This document shows, in pieces, positions 1 to 12,285 of a stretch of DNA of 64,000 nucleotides; the first letter of the stretch is position 1, and each line of letters begins with the position of its first letter. Under the pieces are notes generated by a model, which did no database searches, was not told the DNA's origin, and worked only from the letters and a program-made list of their open reading frames with translations. Position numbers and translations under genes: made by a program. This DNA comes from Pempheris klunzingeri (taxonomy: Eukaryota; Chordata; Actinopteri; Acropomatiformes; Pempheridae), in assembly GCF_042242105.1 (NCBI RefSeq), contig NC_092014.1, positions 15,700,374 to 15,764,373 on the forward strand. Reading direction: 5' to 3'.

Positions 1-1380
1 TTCAGAGTGGAGAGAGTGGGAGAGGAATTTGGCTTTGGAGCAGGACAAATGGAGATGCTGGGCTTTGCAGGGAAACTTGGAGAGCTATAAGTTTTGGGCT
101 TGGCTCTTGGGAGGGTTGAAGCTCTTTCCCCCTGGTCTCTCTGTGAATGCTGACATGATTTACCCCAAGAGGGCCGAACGGATGTCTTAGAGGAGCAAAT
201 TGGAACAAAAGATCTGGAGCCAAAGGAGGAAAGAGAAAAAATATGTAAACTACAAAACAAATTCAGCACAATATTCATTTCATCACACGTAAATCATCTC
301 TAGAATTTAAGATACACCTTGATTTACCTGTCAGTGTTTATCTGTTTAATGTTGTGTTTTTCATAGACGAGTCCCTTCTCGTCAAATGATGGGAGCTGAA
401 TGGGTTTCTTTTTGATGACAGGAGACGAGAGGGAGAGAGGAGGTGACAGGCAGACTGATGGAAGTTCCTTTGTTTGTCTGGATGATGCAGATACTTGAGG
501 GATCAAAGGTGCCAGATGGTGAAAAACACTCATTCTGTTTCTGTTTATTGGAAAGAGGTTAAACAAAAGTTAAACGGAAGGAGAGACAGAGAAATGAGGC
601 AAGAGGAAGTTGTTAAATATATACGAGACAGTTAAATTTATTAACAGTCTGACACTGGTGGAAAAAGTATTCAAGCGCTTTATTTGGCAATTTCACAATG
701 TAAAAGTAGTCCATCTAGGTAAGAGCTGCGTTCAAGATCTTACATGAGTTAAACTACAGAAATGTCTGCATCTGAACCTAAAGCACTAAAAGTAAAAATG
801 CTCCTGTGATTTTGATATTATCATATGTGAAACTGTTAGATTGTAAATACTAATGCATTAATGACTGGGTGGAGTTTTACTGTTGAAGCTGGTTGAAGAG
901 AAGCCAATTTTATCTACTAAATGTACAGTTGGCGAGTTAAAACCACAAAGATGCTTCATATTCTACAGGTTTATCCTATGTTTTCTATATAAAATTTGAA
1001 TCTGCAAAATAACACACAGCCATCGCTGTAAAGTGAAAAGTACAATATTTTCCATCTGAAATGTAAAAGTATAAAGTAGCATAAAATGGAAATACTTGCA
1101 AATTTAAAGAAAAGTGTAAATCCTACATGTCAAATCTTTACAATGAAAAATGTAAGTTTTTTAAGTTACAGTAGAAGAAAACAGACACTAACCTGCTGCC
1201 TGAAGCTCTGGCTCTGATGTTTACACGCCGAGGGAGTAAATAAGTCAAAGAGTGTGAGACGGGGAACACAGCAGTAGGAAGTAGTGGGCACAGAAGTGCC
1301 ATTCTCTCCATTCCTGGACACTGAAGCAGCACTGTTTCACTCCCACTCTGGCCTCTCATTGTGTTTGGTTCATGGGACAT
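1..1380 (-). CDS. Unrecognised Ser/Pro-rich protein, first three coding exons (partial)
   Basis: I do not recognise this gene. Three minus-strand exons join in frame: 1380-1193 (starts at ATG, donor GTTAGT), 540-328 (acceptor AACAG, donor GTAAAT), and 213-1, which is open to the window edge. Both junctions split an Arg codon as AG|A, so the phases agree, giving about 204 residues so far. The first exon begins MSHEPNTMRGQ and ends RARASGSR. The second contains PVIKKKPIQLPSFDEKG. The third is rich in Ser, Pro and Lys, with short repeats of the PKPNSSP type. I see no signal peptide, membrane segment or known domain; it looks intrinsically disordered. The gene lies downstream of smim45 on the same strand, next to a cenpm neighbourhood syntenic with human 22q13.2. 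The weak first donor and low-complexity composition mean a non-coding explanation cannot be excluded. Confidence 0.45.
652..1130. mobile_element. Diverged copy of the teleost 'AAGTACT' MITE
   Basis: The left end (ctggtggaaaaagtattcaa) and internal blocks such as ccatctgaaatgtaaaagta match the better copy at 1441-2232. It fills most of the intron between the first two exons of the unrecognised gene. No open reading frame is retained. The family is a very common non-autonomous DNA element in teleosts; the superfamily is not clear from this copy. Confidence 0.55.
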
Positions 1381-1440
1381 CTGTTGTCTGTGATGTCTGA
1401 ATGTGGTATTATTGGCCCGTCTGATTACAGGACAGATCCG

Positions 1441-2232
1441 TGGTGGAACAAGTACTCAGATCCTTTACTTAAATACATTGCATTAATGTAGAAATACAAG
1501 CCTGTTATTAGTAAAAGTCCTGCATTCAAAACTTTATATAAGTCAAAGTACGAATGTAAAATCAGAATAATTCACTCAGAATATCAAAGTATTTTGACTG
1601 ACATGTTATATACATGAAACTATTAGACTGTTTTTACTGATGGATCAGTTTGTAAGCAGCACTTTGCTGCCAGAGCTGGAGCTTGTTTTAGATGCTTTAC
1701 AGACAGTTGAGTGTTTTAGTCTAGTGGCTCCCAACCTCAGGGTCAGGCCCCTCCAAAGGGTCATGAGATCAGTCAGAGTCATGAGATGATAAATGGGGCA
1801 AAGCAAAGAAAAAAGATCAGAGATGTGTTACATTTTTCTCTCTTTGTTCTTTGCTTTCTTTTGTCATTGAAAATTTGTCCTTTTTCTGCCTCCGACAGTT
1901 ATTTAAATGAAACCTTGTGACAAGTTTTGAGGCGAAATGTCTCTTTGGTGAAACTGCTGACAACTCATAGACATCTGAGCCATGACAACTAAACATTGAT
2001 CTTTGTAAGATCATATGTTTTGAATGTAAATACTTAAATGTCTTGAAAAGCAGCAAACAGATGACAGATAAATTATATGGAATATAAAGTACAATATTTC
2101 CATCTGAAATGTAAAGTACTACTACAAGTGCAAAGTAGCATAAAATTGAAATACTCAAGTAAAGTGCAAGTACCTTAAAAGTGTTCGTAAGTACAATACT
2201 TGAGTGAGTTTACTTAGTTACTTCCCAGCAGT
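1441..2232. mobile_element. Teleost 'AAGTACT' MITE-like element, near full length
   Basis: It begins gtggaacaagtactcagatc and ends, read on the other strand, ctgggaagtaactaagtaaa, so the two ends are loosely inverted copies. The interior has repeated units such as aatgtaaagtactactacaa. It sits upstream of the unrecognised gene and downstream of smim45. Diverged pieces of the same family occur at 652-1130, 18029-18115 and 59945-60228. There is no coding capacity. A short block at about 1720-1800 resembles another interspersed repeat fragment near 33010. Confidence 0.6.
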
Positions 2233-2330
2233 AGGGCAGGCAATCTACACACTATAATATATAATTTTAAATCAGATATTATCACAACTTAAGTCAGAGA
2301 GTAAATCCAAAGAAGTGAGGATTAAACAGT

Positions 2331-3100
2331 TTTATTTTGTATGAACAAAGAAGCATATGATCATCAAAAGCGGGTTGTTACACACCCCGTTTCCTCACCA
2401 TGCTGTCAAGTAAAAATAATGAAAACAAAAAAAAAACAAAAACACTTTGAACATTACCAAATACTATTTTTCAATAATCTTGGTCCATCTAGGATAATCT
2501 TGGCACCTTGAATAAATCAGTTGGTACATATTATTTGAATGAACTCACTACTACATCATTTTGGCACAGTGGCACTAACATCCACATGCTTCTCAGCGGC
2601 TGCCATCAGCGGAGAGAGGAATAAAACCCCTCCCTGCTGGCAACAGATTCATTGCACATATGTCGTTCACTTTGCTAATTAAATGCACGATATAAGTAAA
2701 CTTCATGATATATGTCAAGTGATTGTCGGATTACAAAACGTATGTAAAAGTTGGCACAAGTGTAAGATGGCATGAAATTTACACCATGTTTCGAACACAT
2801 TTCTAAAGGGCAGCACGTCCTCCGATCATGTAGTCTTCTCCTCCTTGTGCATTTGGCTGCATTTTAGAAATTCCCTTAAAACCCCTCTGCTTCTCTTTTC
2901 CCTGATCTCTACAGCAGGAGCTTAAAGAGTGTTAGAGATCAGGGAAAAGTTGGAATGATAGATCAGGTCTCTCCTCCTTCTGTCTCTCCCATTTTCTTTC
3001 TCCATCTTTAAGGTGTTGGCTCACATCCCACTGAAGTCCAGGCAGCACCCCTGTCCAGATGGTCCGCTGCCCGCCCGCCTGCTCCTCCTCACCCTCTCGA
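2331..3100 (-). other. Probable smim45 3' untranslated region with poly(A) signal
   Basis: No coding exon is visible here. On the minus strand an AATAAA signal lies at 2336-2331, about 770 bp past the smim45 stop codon, in an AT-rich context typical of vertebrate 3' ends. The stretch between stop and signal is free of recognised repeats. Assigning it to smim45 is an inference from position. Confidence 0.45.
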
Positions 3101-3301
3101 TCATATCAGGGCATTACTATCGTCATCTCTGCAGTTCACGCTGGCCACCAGCGGGTGATGTCGGACTGTTTTGTTGCTCCACTTGTGGGCATCCTGCAGC
3201 CCAGGCTCTAGGAAGTACAGGCATGCTCCGAAGCCTGCCAGCACCAAGACCGACACCAGCAGGTAGAGGGGGACGAACCAGTCCAAGAACAGCCACGACA
3301 T
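3101..3301 (-). CDS. smim45: Small integral membrane protein 45 (SMIM45)
   Basis: A 66-residue microprotein encoded in one exon. The N-terminus reads MSWLFLDWFVPLYLLVSVLV and is followed by a second hydrophobic block to about residue 31, then FLEPGLQDAHKW. This matches my memory of human SMIM45, which begins MPHFLDWFVPVYL and contains EPGLQEAHKW. Residues 8-31 form a single membrane span; the tail (residues 36-66) is polar and ends in an acidic DDD patch. The ATG lies just after a splice acceptor (ctgacag), and an upstream 5' non-coding exon ends at 3686 with donor GTAAGC. An open frame extends upstream of this Met, but it runs through the intron and is not conserved-looking. Cellular role is not established to my knowledge. 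In human the gene lies beside CENPM and SEPTIN3, which fits this locus. Confidence 0.85.
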   Translation of the reverse strand: MSWLFLDWFVPLYLLVSVLVLAGFGACLYFLEPGLQDAHKWSNKTVRHHPLVASVNCRDDDSNALI

Positions 3302-3360
3302 AACTGCTGTCAGAGGGAAGGGTGGAGGACGAAGGGGTGGAAAATGGATGTGGAGAGAGG

Positions 3361-3392
3361 GAGGAAAGGAAAGGAAAGGAAAGGAAAGGAGG
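3361..3392 (+). repeat. (GGAAA)n pentanucleotide microsatellite
   Basis: Five to six units of ggaaa lie in the smim45 intron just upstream of its coding exon. Confidence 0.9.
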
Positions 3393-3899
3393 AGAGTTTT
3401 TGGGAAAGGGTGGATGCGCAGAGTTACTCTGTTATTTAAATCCTTGCAAGCACTCTCTCTCTCTCCACAGGGTGATAAATCACGCGTGACAAACTGCAGC
3501 ATCTCAGTGTCCTGTTATTTTACTTTAGAGAGCTCCCCTGCTCCCACAAAGGAAGCATGAAGCACAGGAATCATTACACAACCAGCTTCTATCACTGCCT
3601 CCATCACACTGAGATACAGGATCACACACACAGGTGTTGCACTCTAAAAATAGTGCTTGGTAGTAAATAAAGCCATCACGCTTACCTGCAGACGCTGCTG
3701 AATCAGTCTGTCCTTCTGTGTTTGATGCTATGCGACGTGCAGCAGCTGTGAGTCCAATCAGTCATTAGATTATCGCCGCAGCTCCGACTGTTGCATGTGA
3801 GATGGCAAAAATCACAGGTGCTCTCTGAGAGGCACAAGAGACAGAAGCTGCATGCGGCTTCATCCTCCAGCTCCTGGCTCTGACGTTCAAAGTAGGGGT

Positions 3900-5372
3900 G
3901 GGGGTTGCTATGACAACGCCCCTGCTGGTGGCAGAGAGGATGGAGGGAGTGGGAGGGAAACTTATATAACTATAATCTTTTTTTTTTGGGGAGGTGGGAG
4001 AGGAAGGGGAGGGGGGGGCAGCCCTTCAGATGTCTCTGGATGCTCATCCGTCTTGCTGCTTGCTGCGTAAAATCAATTCCACTCCATTTAACACCAAGGC
4101 CATCACACAGTTTATGTGACATTGAGGGGGGGGGGGGCATTTTTTGTTAGCAGCGACTCTCATATCTTCTCTGACTGACGGCAGCTGCAGTGTTTTAGGG
4201 AGTCACTCCCCTGAGTAAAAGGGTGGAAGAAGGATTTTTTAAATTTCTTTTTTTTGTCTTGCTGGTTCCAAGACAAAACGCTGAATACAGACAGGATGGC
4301 CGACACAATGAAAATCTGTCAGAGGGTGTCATCTCTTTTAATGACTGCCATTTTTAGCTCATTGTACACACGCATCAGATTCACGAGGACTGGCCGAGTT
4401 AAACAGATCAGCCTGTGATGAGGAGCTGCAACATTTAAAAACAGAAATGATGACAAGTGACGTCCTGGATGCAGGAGTTACATAAAGAAATAACATATTA
4501 CTGGAACAACATGGGGTTTTAACCAGTTTAGAGCTTAAGATACATGTTCTTACACAACATTTAATACATTTATCAGATACAACATGTCACACTTTGGATG
4601 TGTGGATAAAAACATGAAGTCTTTTCATTTCATTTCTTACATCAAATATCATTGAAACCCAATTAATTTGATTAGACTGTACAATTTGTCGATTTTAATT
4701 TGCTGCCCTCTATTATTAAAGTCTTACACTTATTTCTATTGTTGTCCCTGGTGTTTTTCATCATCCACCAATCACCATCAAGACCGTGACATTAGAAAAT
4801 AGGGACTGAGACTAGAAAAAAAAAGGCATCACATGAACAATCAATAATTTTCTATGGAAGCAGACAAGGTAGAAGCTATCATAAACACCTGCAATCATCA
4901 TTGTGAACTGATGACAACTAAGCACAATTAAACAATGCGCACAAAAAAGCCTTGATATTTATGAGTATGAAAATAAATATGCATTCACACATATGTCTCT
5001 GATGGGTGACTGGACGATGTGAGTCGCTCCTTTGTTGAGAAAATGTTTAACTTAATGTAACTTAATGTATACTTATTGTTTTGGAAGAAATATGGTATAT
5101 TTATTTGTTTTATTCACTTATTATTTTATTTATTTCTAATTCATTTTATGTGAGGAGGTTATTGCTAACTACAGATAACTTCTGTCAATATTTATATATT
5201 CAAGTTTTTTGCAAATTTTTAATAACTGGTTTAAATTCAAATCAGCACTTTGATGATTCACTGTCACTTTTATGTAGCTATGATTGATGCACTCGGAGTG
5301 TTACGTTAATGACAGCACTGAGAGGTGACAACAGTGTACGGAGACTTCAAGTGCGAAGTTTCACAATGAAAA
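3900..5372. other. Intergenic stretch between smim45 and the serhl cluster
   Basis: I see no gene. It holds homopolymer runs (T at about 3979, G at about 4008 and 4126) and AT-rich sequence. It presumably contains the smim45 promoter near 3700-3900 and the 3' flank of serhl copy A. Confidence 0.5.
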
Positions 5373-5389
5373 AGTGTGTGTGTGTGTGC

Positions 5390-5463
<74 letters not shown>
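5373..5463 (+). repeat. (TG)n microsatellite
   Basis: About 45 TG dinucleotides, interrupted by two GCG sites, end six bases from the stop codon of serhl copy A. Confidence 0.97.
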
Positions 5464-5468
5464 GCCCA

Positions 5469-8400
5469 CTAGGCCGGCAGCTGCTCTGAGATCACTTTGT
5501 TCTGCAGGAAGTCAGAAACAAGCGGAGCGACAAGTTCAGGATTATTCAGATGGATGTGATGGTCGCCTGAGACTGTCGCCACCATGTGCTGAAAGCGAGA
5601 GAGAAAGAACAATGACAGACATTTGAGTGTAAAATCGTGCAGAGGTTGAAAATCTTAATCTTTTTTTGCCCTCATTACTCTGTTGGCTAATTTCTGGTGC
5701 TACATTAATGCATCCTGTAAATACCATGCATTTTGCATGTTGCGTTGTTTACTTTGTATAAATCACAGTTTGAGCCCTCTCTATTATTAGTACCCATAAT
5801 AAATCTACTCTAATTTCTCCATCAATAAATACCGCTATACACTTCCAACTGATGTCTTGTTGGTGAACTATGATTGAGAACAAGGCTAAAATCAGAGGCA
5901 TCAAGTTGAGGCACACCCTCTATTCTCTAACTTGACTAAGCTGCAGCTGCAGGTCAGAATTACCTTTAGGAGAACCTGTAATCTTTCTAACACGCTTGTA
6001 AGGACTGATGCTGTTAGAGGACATTCATCAGAGGATGTTTTCCTTCTAGAAATTGCAGAGCTTGCGATACTATTTTGAAAACAGGCGACTTCACAAATGT
6101 AACTTCAGATAAAACATTTCACATCAAGTCATGCATAACATTTTGTTACAGTGCCCACGACGCAGAGATGAAACATCTCAACAATTAAGAACAAGAATCT
6201 CAGAACAAAAATCAGACGTGTTTATTAAGGCTCCTGATGCTTGTCATTTTAGAGAAAGTGACCACTCTGTTGAGTGTGTTAGTACAGAAAAAGTGATCCA
6301 ACCACGTGGAGGCGATGATCGAGAAATACTTCAGTGTGAAGCTTAATGGAATTTAACATTAAAGGCTGTGACTTACGATGGTTGCCCTGATATTGTCACT
6401 TCAGTGCTCATTATGTGGTTGTTTTGTTGTTGTCCACATTTGTTTTAGCTTTGCCCACATAGCTCACATTAATATGTACATATATATAATTCACATATAT
6501 TATAAGTTCACTTATAAAACCTGTGTATTGTGTATATTGCAGTTTTTTGCTGATAAAAGGTGTCCCAAAGTAAGTGTCCCTCTAAGCCAGGGGTGGCCAA
6601 CCAGTCAGAGACTAAGAGCCACAATTTTCACTGTGTTACTGCAAAGAGCCACATCAAACACACGAGCACCCGTTTCTCCTCCCATCACTGTCTCTTCTCT
6701 GTCTCTTCTCTCTTTTGCTCTCTGCCTTTGTCTCTGCCTGTCTCCCTCTCTCTATATTTCACTCTCACATACATGCAGAATGAAAATAAAAGAATAAAAA
6801 AAATCACAATACTTGACACACACGCATAATCACAGACATAACCTCCCAGAGACACACACTCCCTCACACTATCACCCCCTTACACACATACCCACACCCT
6901 CACAGAGACACATGCCTCTGCTCAGTCAGATTTATTGATTAATTATAAATTAAATATTAATGCAACACCTCAAACTATTTTGACAGAAATGGACTAGAAC
7001 CTCTGCTGGCAGACCAGTGGACAGTCAATGTGAACACTGTGTGCACCTTTCACACACACAAACTCTCAGTTCAATCAAGTCTGCACATAAAAAAAAAAAA
7101 AAAAAATTCTTTCTACCACGTCGTTCAGGCATTTTTAAAATAAACTCTATGTCTTTTTGGCTCGTGCAATGTTCCACACCACTTGATACGAAGCAAGCGC
7201 CACAGTCTCTGTTTGCTTGGTAAATTTCACAAACAACCGTGTCTGCTTTTCTGCCTGACTTTTCAAGCTTTTTAACTTTTACTTTAACTTTAACTAGCTT
7301 GCGAAGTTCAGTACCTTTCGGGACCTCCTGGTCGACACTAGCGTGGATTGAGGTGAAATGGCGCTGCAGAATTGAAGCCTTGAAATGCGCCAGTGATGAC
7401 TGGCATAAAAGGCAAAAGGGCTTGTCATTGCGTACCACAAAAAAAATACAAACTCTCCCGCTCTGTTAAAAACACCCTGTGTTCATCTTCGTACTTGCGC
7501 TTGGCCACGCATTTTGGTAGCGAGCTGTTGCTATGAAACAATAGCCCCCTCCCCATCCTCCGAGGTGATTGGTTCACTGCTTCGCAGGTAATTTCCTGAT
7601 TGGCTCTCGGCTCACGTCAATATTAGACGTGCTGTCGTGCTCTCACTCTGCGTGCAAGCAGGCAGCGTCACACGCGCGCACTCCCACATACTGTCCACAT
7701 AGACACACACATAAAATTACATGAAAAATTCTATGAATTAAATGAGTCAAAGAGCCGCACGAGACAGGGCAAAGAGCCGCATACCAGGCCTGCTCTAAGC
7801 CATACACCAGTGAACACTGCATGCACAGCACACACCCTGAAACCAGCTCACATTTATGGAGTGCAGTCATATATAACGTCATTATGAACATTGTGCACTT
7901 TCCCTCTTTAGACAAACCAAAATGTCAGCTGTGAAAAAGGTTGATGCATTTTTTCTGCACTTTTCTGACACTGAAAACTGAAAAAAATGAAAAACCCAAT
8001 TGAGTGTGTGAACTCTTCTAGTGCTTTAAGATCCACATCTATAAATATTTCTGCTTATTCTGAGACACTGAGCTGGTATTATGGCTCCACTTTTATCTCT
8101 GTGCAGCTGTCTGCCACAATAGGTTTAGTAGATCAGCACACACACACACACACACACACCTGGCCAAACAGTTTAAAAAACTATCATTGCTTGTTTTGGC
8201 CTCTACATAAGTTGATGCAGCGTGAATCAGATTTGTTCCACACGTCAAACACAATGACGGCAGTTTAGTGACTTCACTTCACATGGATGATGTGTATTTT
8301 TATTCTCTACATGTTTAACAAACACCCTCCTTGCACGAAGGTAAAATCGTCACAGTAAACTTTTTCTAGCATCTAATAGGATTTTTTCTTCTTCTTTTTT

Positions 8401-8892
8401 CTTTTCATACTCACATTTCTGTCATGATATCCTTGGAGAATTGGGGAGGTAAATTTACGCTGGTTTGATTCTGTAAGTTTTCTGTCAATGCCGTCGTCTG
8501 ATCTAGAAAAACAGAGATTTTAAGTTATTGTATTAGGAAGCACAAAAGGACATGGGACTGTCATTAACATCCATTTCAAGTGAATATCTTACAGAACAAC
8601 TAGAACAGAGGCTTGAATTCTCAACTGCATCTCCAGACTCTGCTCCAGAGTGATCCGCACAATGTTTTTCTGAGAACAGAAAAAACATGTACTGCACTGA
8701 ACCTCTGGTGGAAAAGATATAAGTTAAAAGAGAGGAGGAGGCGGATGTGGGCAGGTGGGGGGTTTGGGAGGTTAAAAGTGACTTACAAAATTAACTCGCA
8801 GGTCTCTGGAGAACACAAATCCTGCTGAAGACAAACACAATCAGCTGCCCGCAGACGAGACAAAGCAAAGTGAGATTATTCCTCTCTGAGAG

Positions 8893-8930
<38 letters not shown>

Positions 8931-11900
8931 GTACCTCCTTCAACCTGAACTAGACCTCGCTCTAAAAGGATGTGTGCAGACCGCTCAGACAGAGTCGGGT
9001 TAGCAGCCATCAGCCTGAAAGATATAAAACATAAAACAAACAGCTGAATGTATGTAGAGGCACATTTCAGAACAACATTGTTGTATTTTGTTCTGTTTTC
9101 TCTTTTTGTGTCATTTATTATATTATATTAAAAGAGTGTGTCACACATTTGCACTGTGCTCAAATAACATTGTTCTGTAGTAACTGTATTGTCTGTGCCA
9201 AACTGTGCCACCTACATAACCCACAATGCAACTTGTCCACCATTGGGTCAGTGATAGCTGGGATATACTATGCCTAATGTAGCCTCAAGCAGAGATGAGG
9301 AGAGGGCTACAGAGGCCTGGCAAACTCGCTTCTTTCTAACTCAGCCCCAACAGACGTTATCGCACACGATTCATAAGACTTCACACAGCTCCCTCTGGAG
9401 CCACAAAAGGCTTTATACAACTTTTTCCACATATACCGGAAAACTTCCCAATGACTGTGAACTGTGAATGCGTAAAATCAAGGAGGTTCCTCTTTAAACA
9501 CATTTCAAATCAGTACAAAACATCCTACATAAACGAAGGTTTATTGAACTCGAATTGCCCATAAACTGGAGTGGTATAATACCTTTCAACTGCCTTATCG
9601 TAAGTGTAAACTCTTTTCTTCTCTTCTGTCTTTTTTTCATACTGCAGCATCTCATCCATGCCCTGCCTCATCACTTTGGAGATTTCTTTCTGGAGGAAAA
9701 AAGGTAGAAACTACTGACAGGAGTTGAACATGAAGATAAGTTAGGAATAATGTAATAATACTACTGGATTACTATTGGATCATTGTTTCCTTAAAGGCTT
9801 GTAATGTGCAGTACAGTGATAAAAAAAAAAGTTGAAATACTGGCTCAGTTGGTAAAAACCCAAATGCGTCCAGCAGTACGACGGCGTTCACCATCTCAGG
9901 AAACAGTGCACTGAACTGTGGAGAACACAGCATGGATGACATGATGATATCGTCCAAGAAAAATACAGCTAAATATTATCTGAACGTTGTGTGAAAACAG
10001 CAATAAGCTGCCTGTGATGAACTGTAGTTACCATTGCAGCGATGTTACCACCTGTAAGGAAGTGAACACATCTTTAGACACGTTGACTTACTGACTGTAA
10101 CTACCAATTGTTTTTTATTATCGATTGATCATTTTAATATGTTTTTGATTAATTGCTTAGTTTAGAAAAAAGTGGAAAAACATCCAAGGAAGCATCTCAT
10201 AATATTTTTTTCTGGCCAACACTCGATAACACAAAGTTATTCTTTTTTTTTTCAGTGATATAAACAGCAAAAGATTTGACAAGCTGGAACTGGTTTGATT
10301 GGTCACTTTGCACAAAGCACAGTACAATCACACCCCAGTGGCAAATTTAATCAATAAGACCTGATTTTAAAAAGCCACTTTGTTCCAATAAAAGAAAGAA
10401 GCATCTGGTTACAAATATTTTAGATGTTTTGGTAAAAGATGTGGAAAAAGCTCAATGCAGTGTCAGTATATGTGAATCAGGTGTATTATTGATGCAGTAT
10501 TTTGGTTGGTCTACATAATGTGTGACTCACCCATACTGTGGCCTATGATGGAGAATTTAGTCCACTGGAGACCTGTGGGAGTTATTTCATAGGAAAGGCC
10601 ACATTATTTTAGCAGCATTAAATCTAGTCCCACTTCTTGCAGTACTTTATCACAGTCCTGATGACCACCCTCTCTGCCACCACAAGGACAGATACAGGAA
10701 ATCGTTCCTGCCCAAAGCAATAACTCCTAACAACAGCTCACCTCTGTTGAGATCTATCTGCCACAGAGATGCACCAAAGTCCTGAACCTCTACAATGAGA
10801 TTTGAGTGGAACTAATGCAACTTCGTGAACTCACACACCGTCAACGACTCTGCGTACATCCGCCACGTATGCAGAGAATGAGTAGAAAACTCCAGGAGGA
10901 CGATGGGAGGACAAACCGTGACCTGCCAGGTCCAACGCCACATATCTGCAATCTGAGAGGAAGCAGAAAGATGAAATGATCCTCCACACTGTGAAGAACT
11001 CTGGATCAACCTGGAATAATGCCAACCCCATCAGGCTTCAGTCTAGCGCCTCACCTGCTGTTGTATCATTTCTTTTTCAGCCATGTTGGCGGCTCTAGCA
11101 ATCTGTCACGCAGTTAGTTCGTCCACCACTTTGCTTTAGAATATATCTCAACAGCTATTGGAGGATTGCCATAAAATTTGATTCACACATTTCCTCGTCC
11201 CCTCAGGCTGAATTGTCGTCACTTTGCTGATTCTCTGATCCTCATCATTAGGCCATAACCTTAGTCTGTCAAACAGTTTGATTTATGTGCAAATACCTAC
11301 AAAAGTAATGACATACTCATCAGCCTGAGCAAATGTTTTGCTAACGCTCTAAACTAAGACGTTAACAATGGTAAACATTATACCTGCTAAACATAAGCAT
11401 GTTAGTATTGTCATTGTGAGCACATTAGCATTTTGCTCAAAGCACTACTGAGCCTAAATACAGCTTCACAGTGCCGTAAGCATGACGCTAACTCTACACA
11501 GTCTGTACTACATACTAATCTTCTATAATCGTCTAATATTTTTATCAGTTGATAAACAAAATTATTAACCTTTTCCATGTTATACTAACATGAAATTATA
11601 TGAGTGCCACTTGGAAAGCAGATTTAATACTTATTTTTAATTAATTAATTCATTTTTATTTTAGCTTTTCCACCACCACTATATATCTTTTTCTCCTTTT
11701 GTGAGTACCTCAATTTCCTTTGCGCAATGCATTGTGGGAGAATAGTGCGCATCAGTGGTACACTCAAAAGTCATCATTAGTTGGTATAGTGTGGTTTGAG
11801 TATAGGCCTACTTTGTCACTTTTCTAGTGTAAACACCAAACAAACAGCTGTAGTTGTGTCTAAATGTGGGCACAAGGTGGGGATGAGTCACAAATGCTGT

Positions 11901-12285
11901 TTGCCAAATGTTTAATTACCCTCCTTCCCTCTGTCACAGTTCACCTTTGGGTAGAAGGGGGATGAGGGTGTTGAATGTCCCACAGTTGTCAGCCCAGCCG
12001 TGCAGGCACAGCACAGGATAGCCGTGATCAGGACCCCAGACTTTACCTCTGATCTCTCCCCATGGCACCGGCACAGAGAGCTCTGAAACTGGACCCAACA
12101 CACAGCAACACAACCTCAGACAGCATGCTCAAAACACAAAGACCTGACAGACATTTACAGCTAACATTCAGTGACAACATCAGGATTTCACTAAATCAAT
12201 TACAAGTGGTGAAATGTTAAAACTCCACTCGGCCAGTGTTGGGTCATTGAGAAATATTACCTTCTTGAATCATTGTGGATGACAT
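5469..12285 (-). CDS. serhl: Serine hydrolase-like protein, tandem copy A
   Basis: Twelve coding exons: 12285-12261, 12088-11945, 10952-10839, 10572-10531, 10051-10032, 9915-9841, 9689-9583, 9014-8935, 8821-8787, 8669-8593, 8502-8415, 5588-5469. They sum to 927 bp, or 308 residues; human SERHL2 is a little over 300. The product is an alpha/beta-hydrolase. The oxyanion-side motif is VLCLHGWADN, the nucleophile elbow is GHSMGG (Ser107), and the likely catalytic His lies in SGDHHIHL (His279). The physiological substrate of this family is unknown. This copy has the shortest start (MSSTMIQE), beginning at the second in-frame Met used by the other copies, so it lacks their basic leader. Its last intron is about 2.8 kb and houses a hAT element. 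Exon 5 is only 20 nt. All donors are GT. I see no disabling change; expression is untested. Confidence 0.85.
6588..7792 (-). mobile_element. Non-autonomous hAT element with 8-bp target duplication
   Basis: Flanking 8-bp direct repeats CTCTAAGC lie at 6580-6587 and 7793-7800. The ends are inverted: CAGGGGTGGCC on the left and CAGGCCTGG read inward from the right. An open frame on the minus strand (7438-7025) starts MVRNDKPFCLLCQSSLAHFK and continues with HFTSIHASVDQ, which looks like the zinc-finger N-terminus of Charlie/ZBED-type hAT transposases. The catalytic domain is absent, so the 1205-bp element is an internally deleted derivative. It lies in the last intron of serhl copy A. Confidence 0.85.
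8136..8160 (+). repeat. (CA)n microsatellite
   Basis: About 11 CA units in the last intron of serhl copy A. Confidence 0.9.
8888..8930 (+). repeat. (GA)n microsatellite next to serhl A exon 8
   Basis: About 20 GA units end a few bases from the exon 8 donor. The matching site in copy B (15601-15620) holds only about five units, so this tract expanded or contracted after the duplication. Confidence 0.9.
10105..10400. repeat. AT-rich teleost interspersed repeat ('attaat' type)
   Basis: Contains the phrase ttttgattaattgcttag and related AT-rich blocks that recur at about 17280-17440, 27245-27480, 33185-33245, 36740-37085 and 44690-44760. It lies between exons 5 and 4 of serhl copy A and has no coding capacity. 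The class is uncertain; it is probably a non-autonomous DNA element. Confidence 0.4.
10655..10795 (+). mobile_element. Possible LINE reverse-transcriptase tail remnant
   Basis: A plus-strand frame reads RYRKSFLPKAITPNN, which resembles the C-terminal end of many fish non-LTR retrotransposon ORF2 proteins. It is only about 140 bp, opposite in orientation to serhl A, and too short to assign a clade. Confidence 0.35.
11085..11500 (+). repeat. Widespread teleost interspersed repeat ('gctaacat' type)
   Basis: Phrases such as ggtaaacattatacctgcta and gttagtattgtcattgtgag are characteristic of a very abundant fish repeat. It lies in the intron between exons 3 and 2 of serhl copy A. A related block is at about 33290-33640. 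Confidence 0.5.

Noticed and set aside
3101-3502. Longer 133-codon version of smim45
   Set aside because: The extra N-terminal part runs through a probable intron; the short start follows a splice acceptor and matches the human protein.
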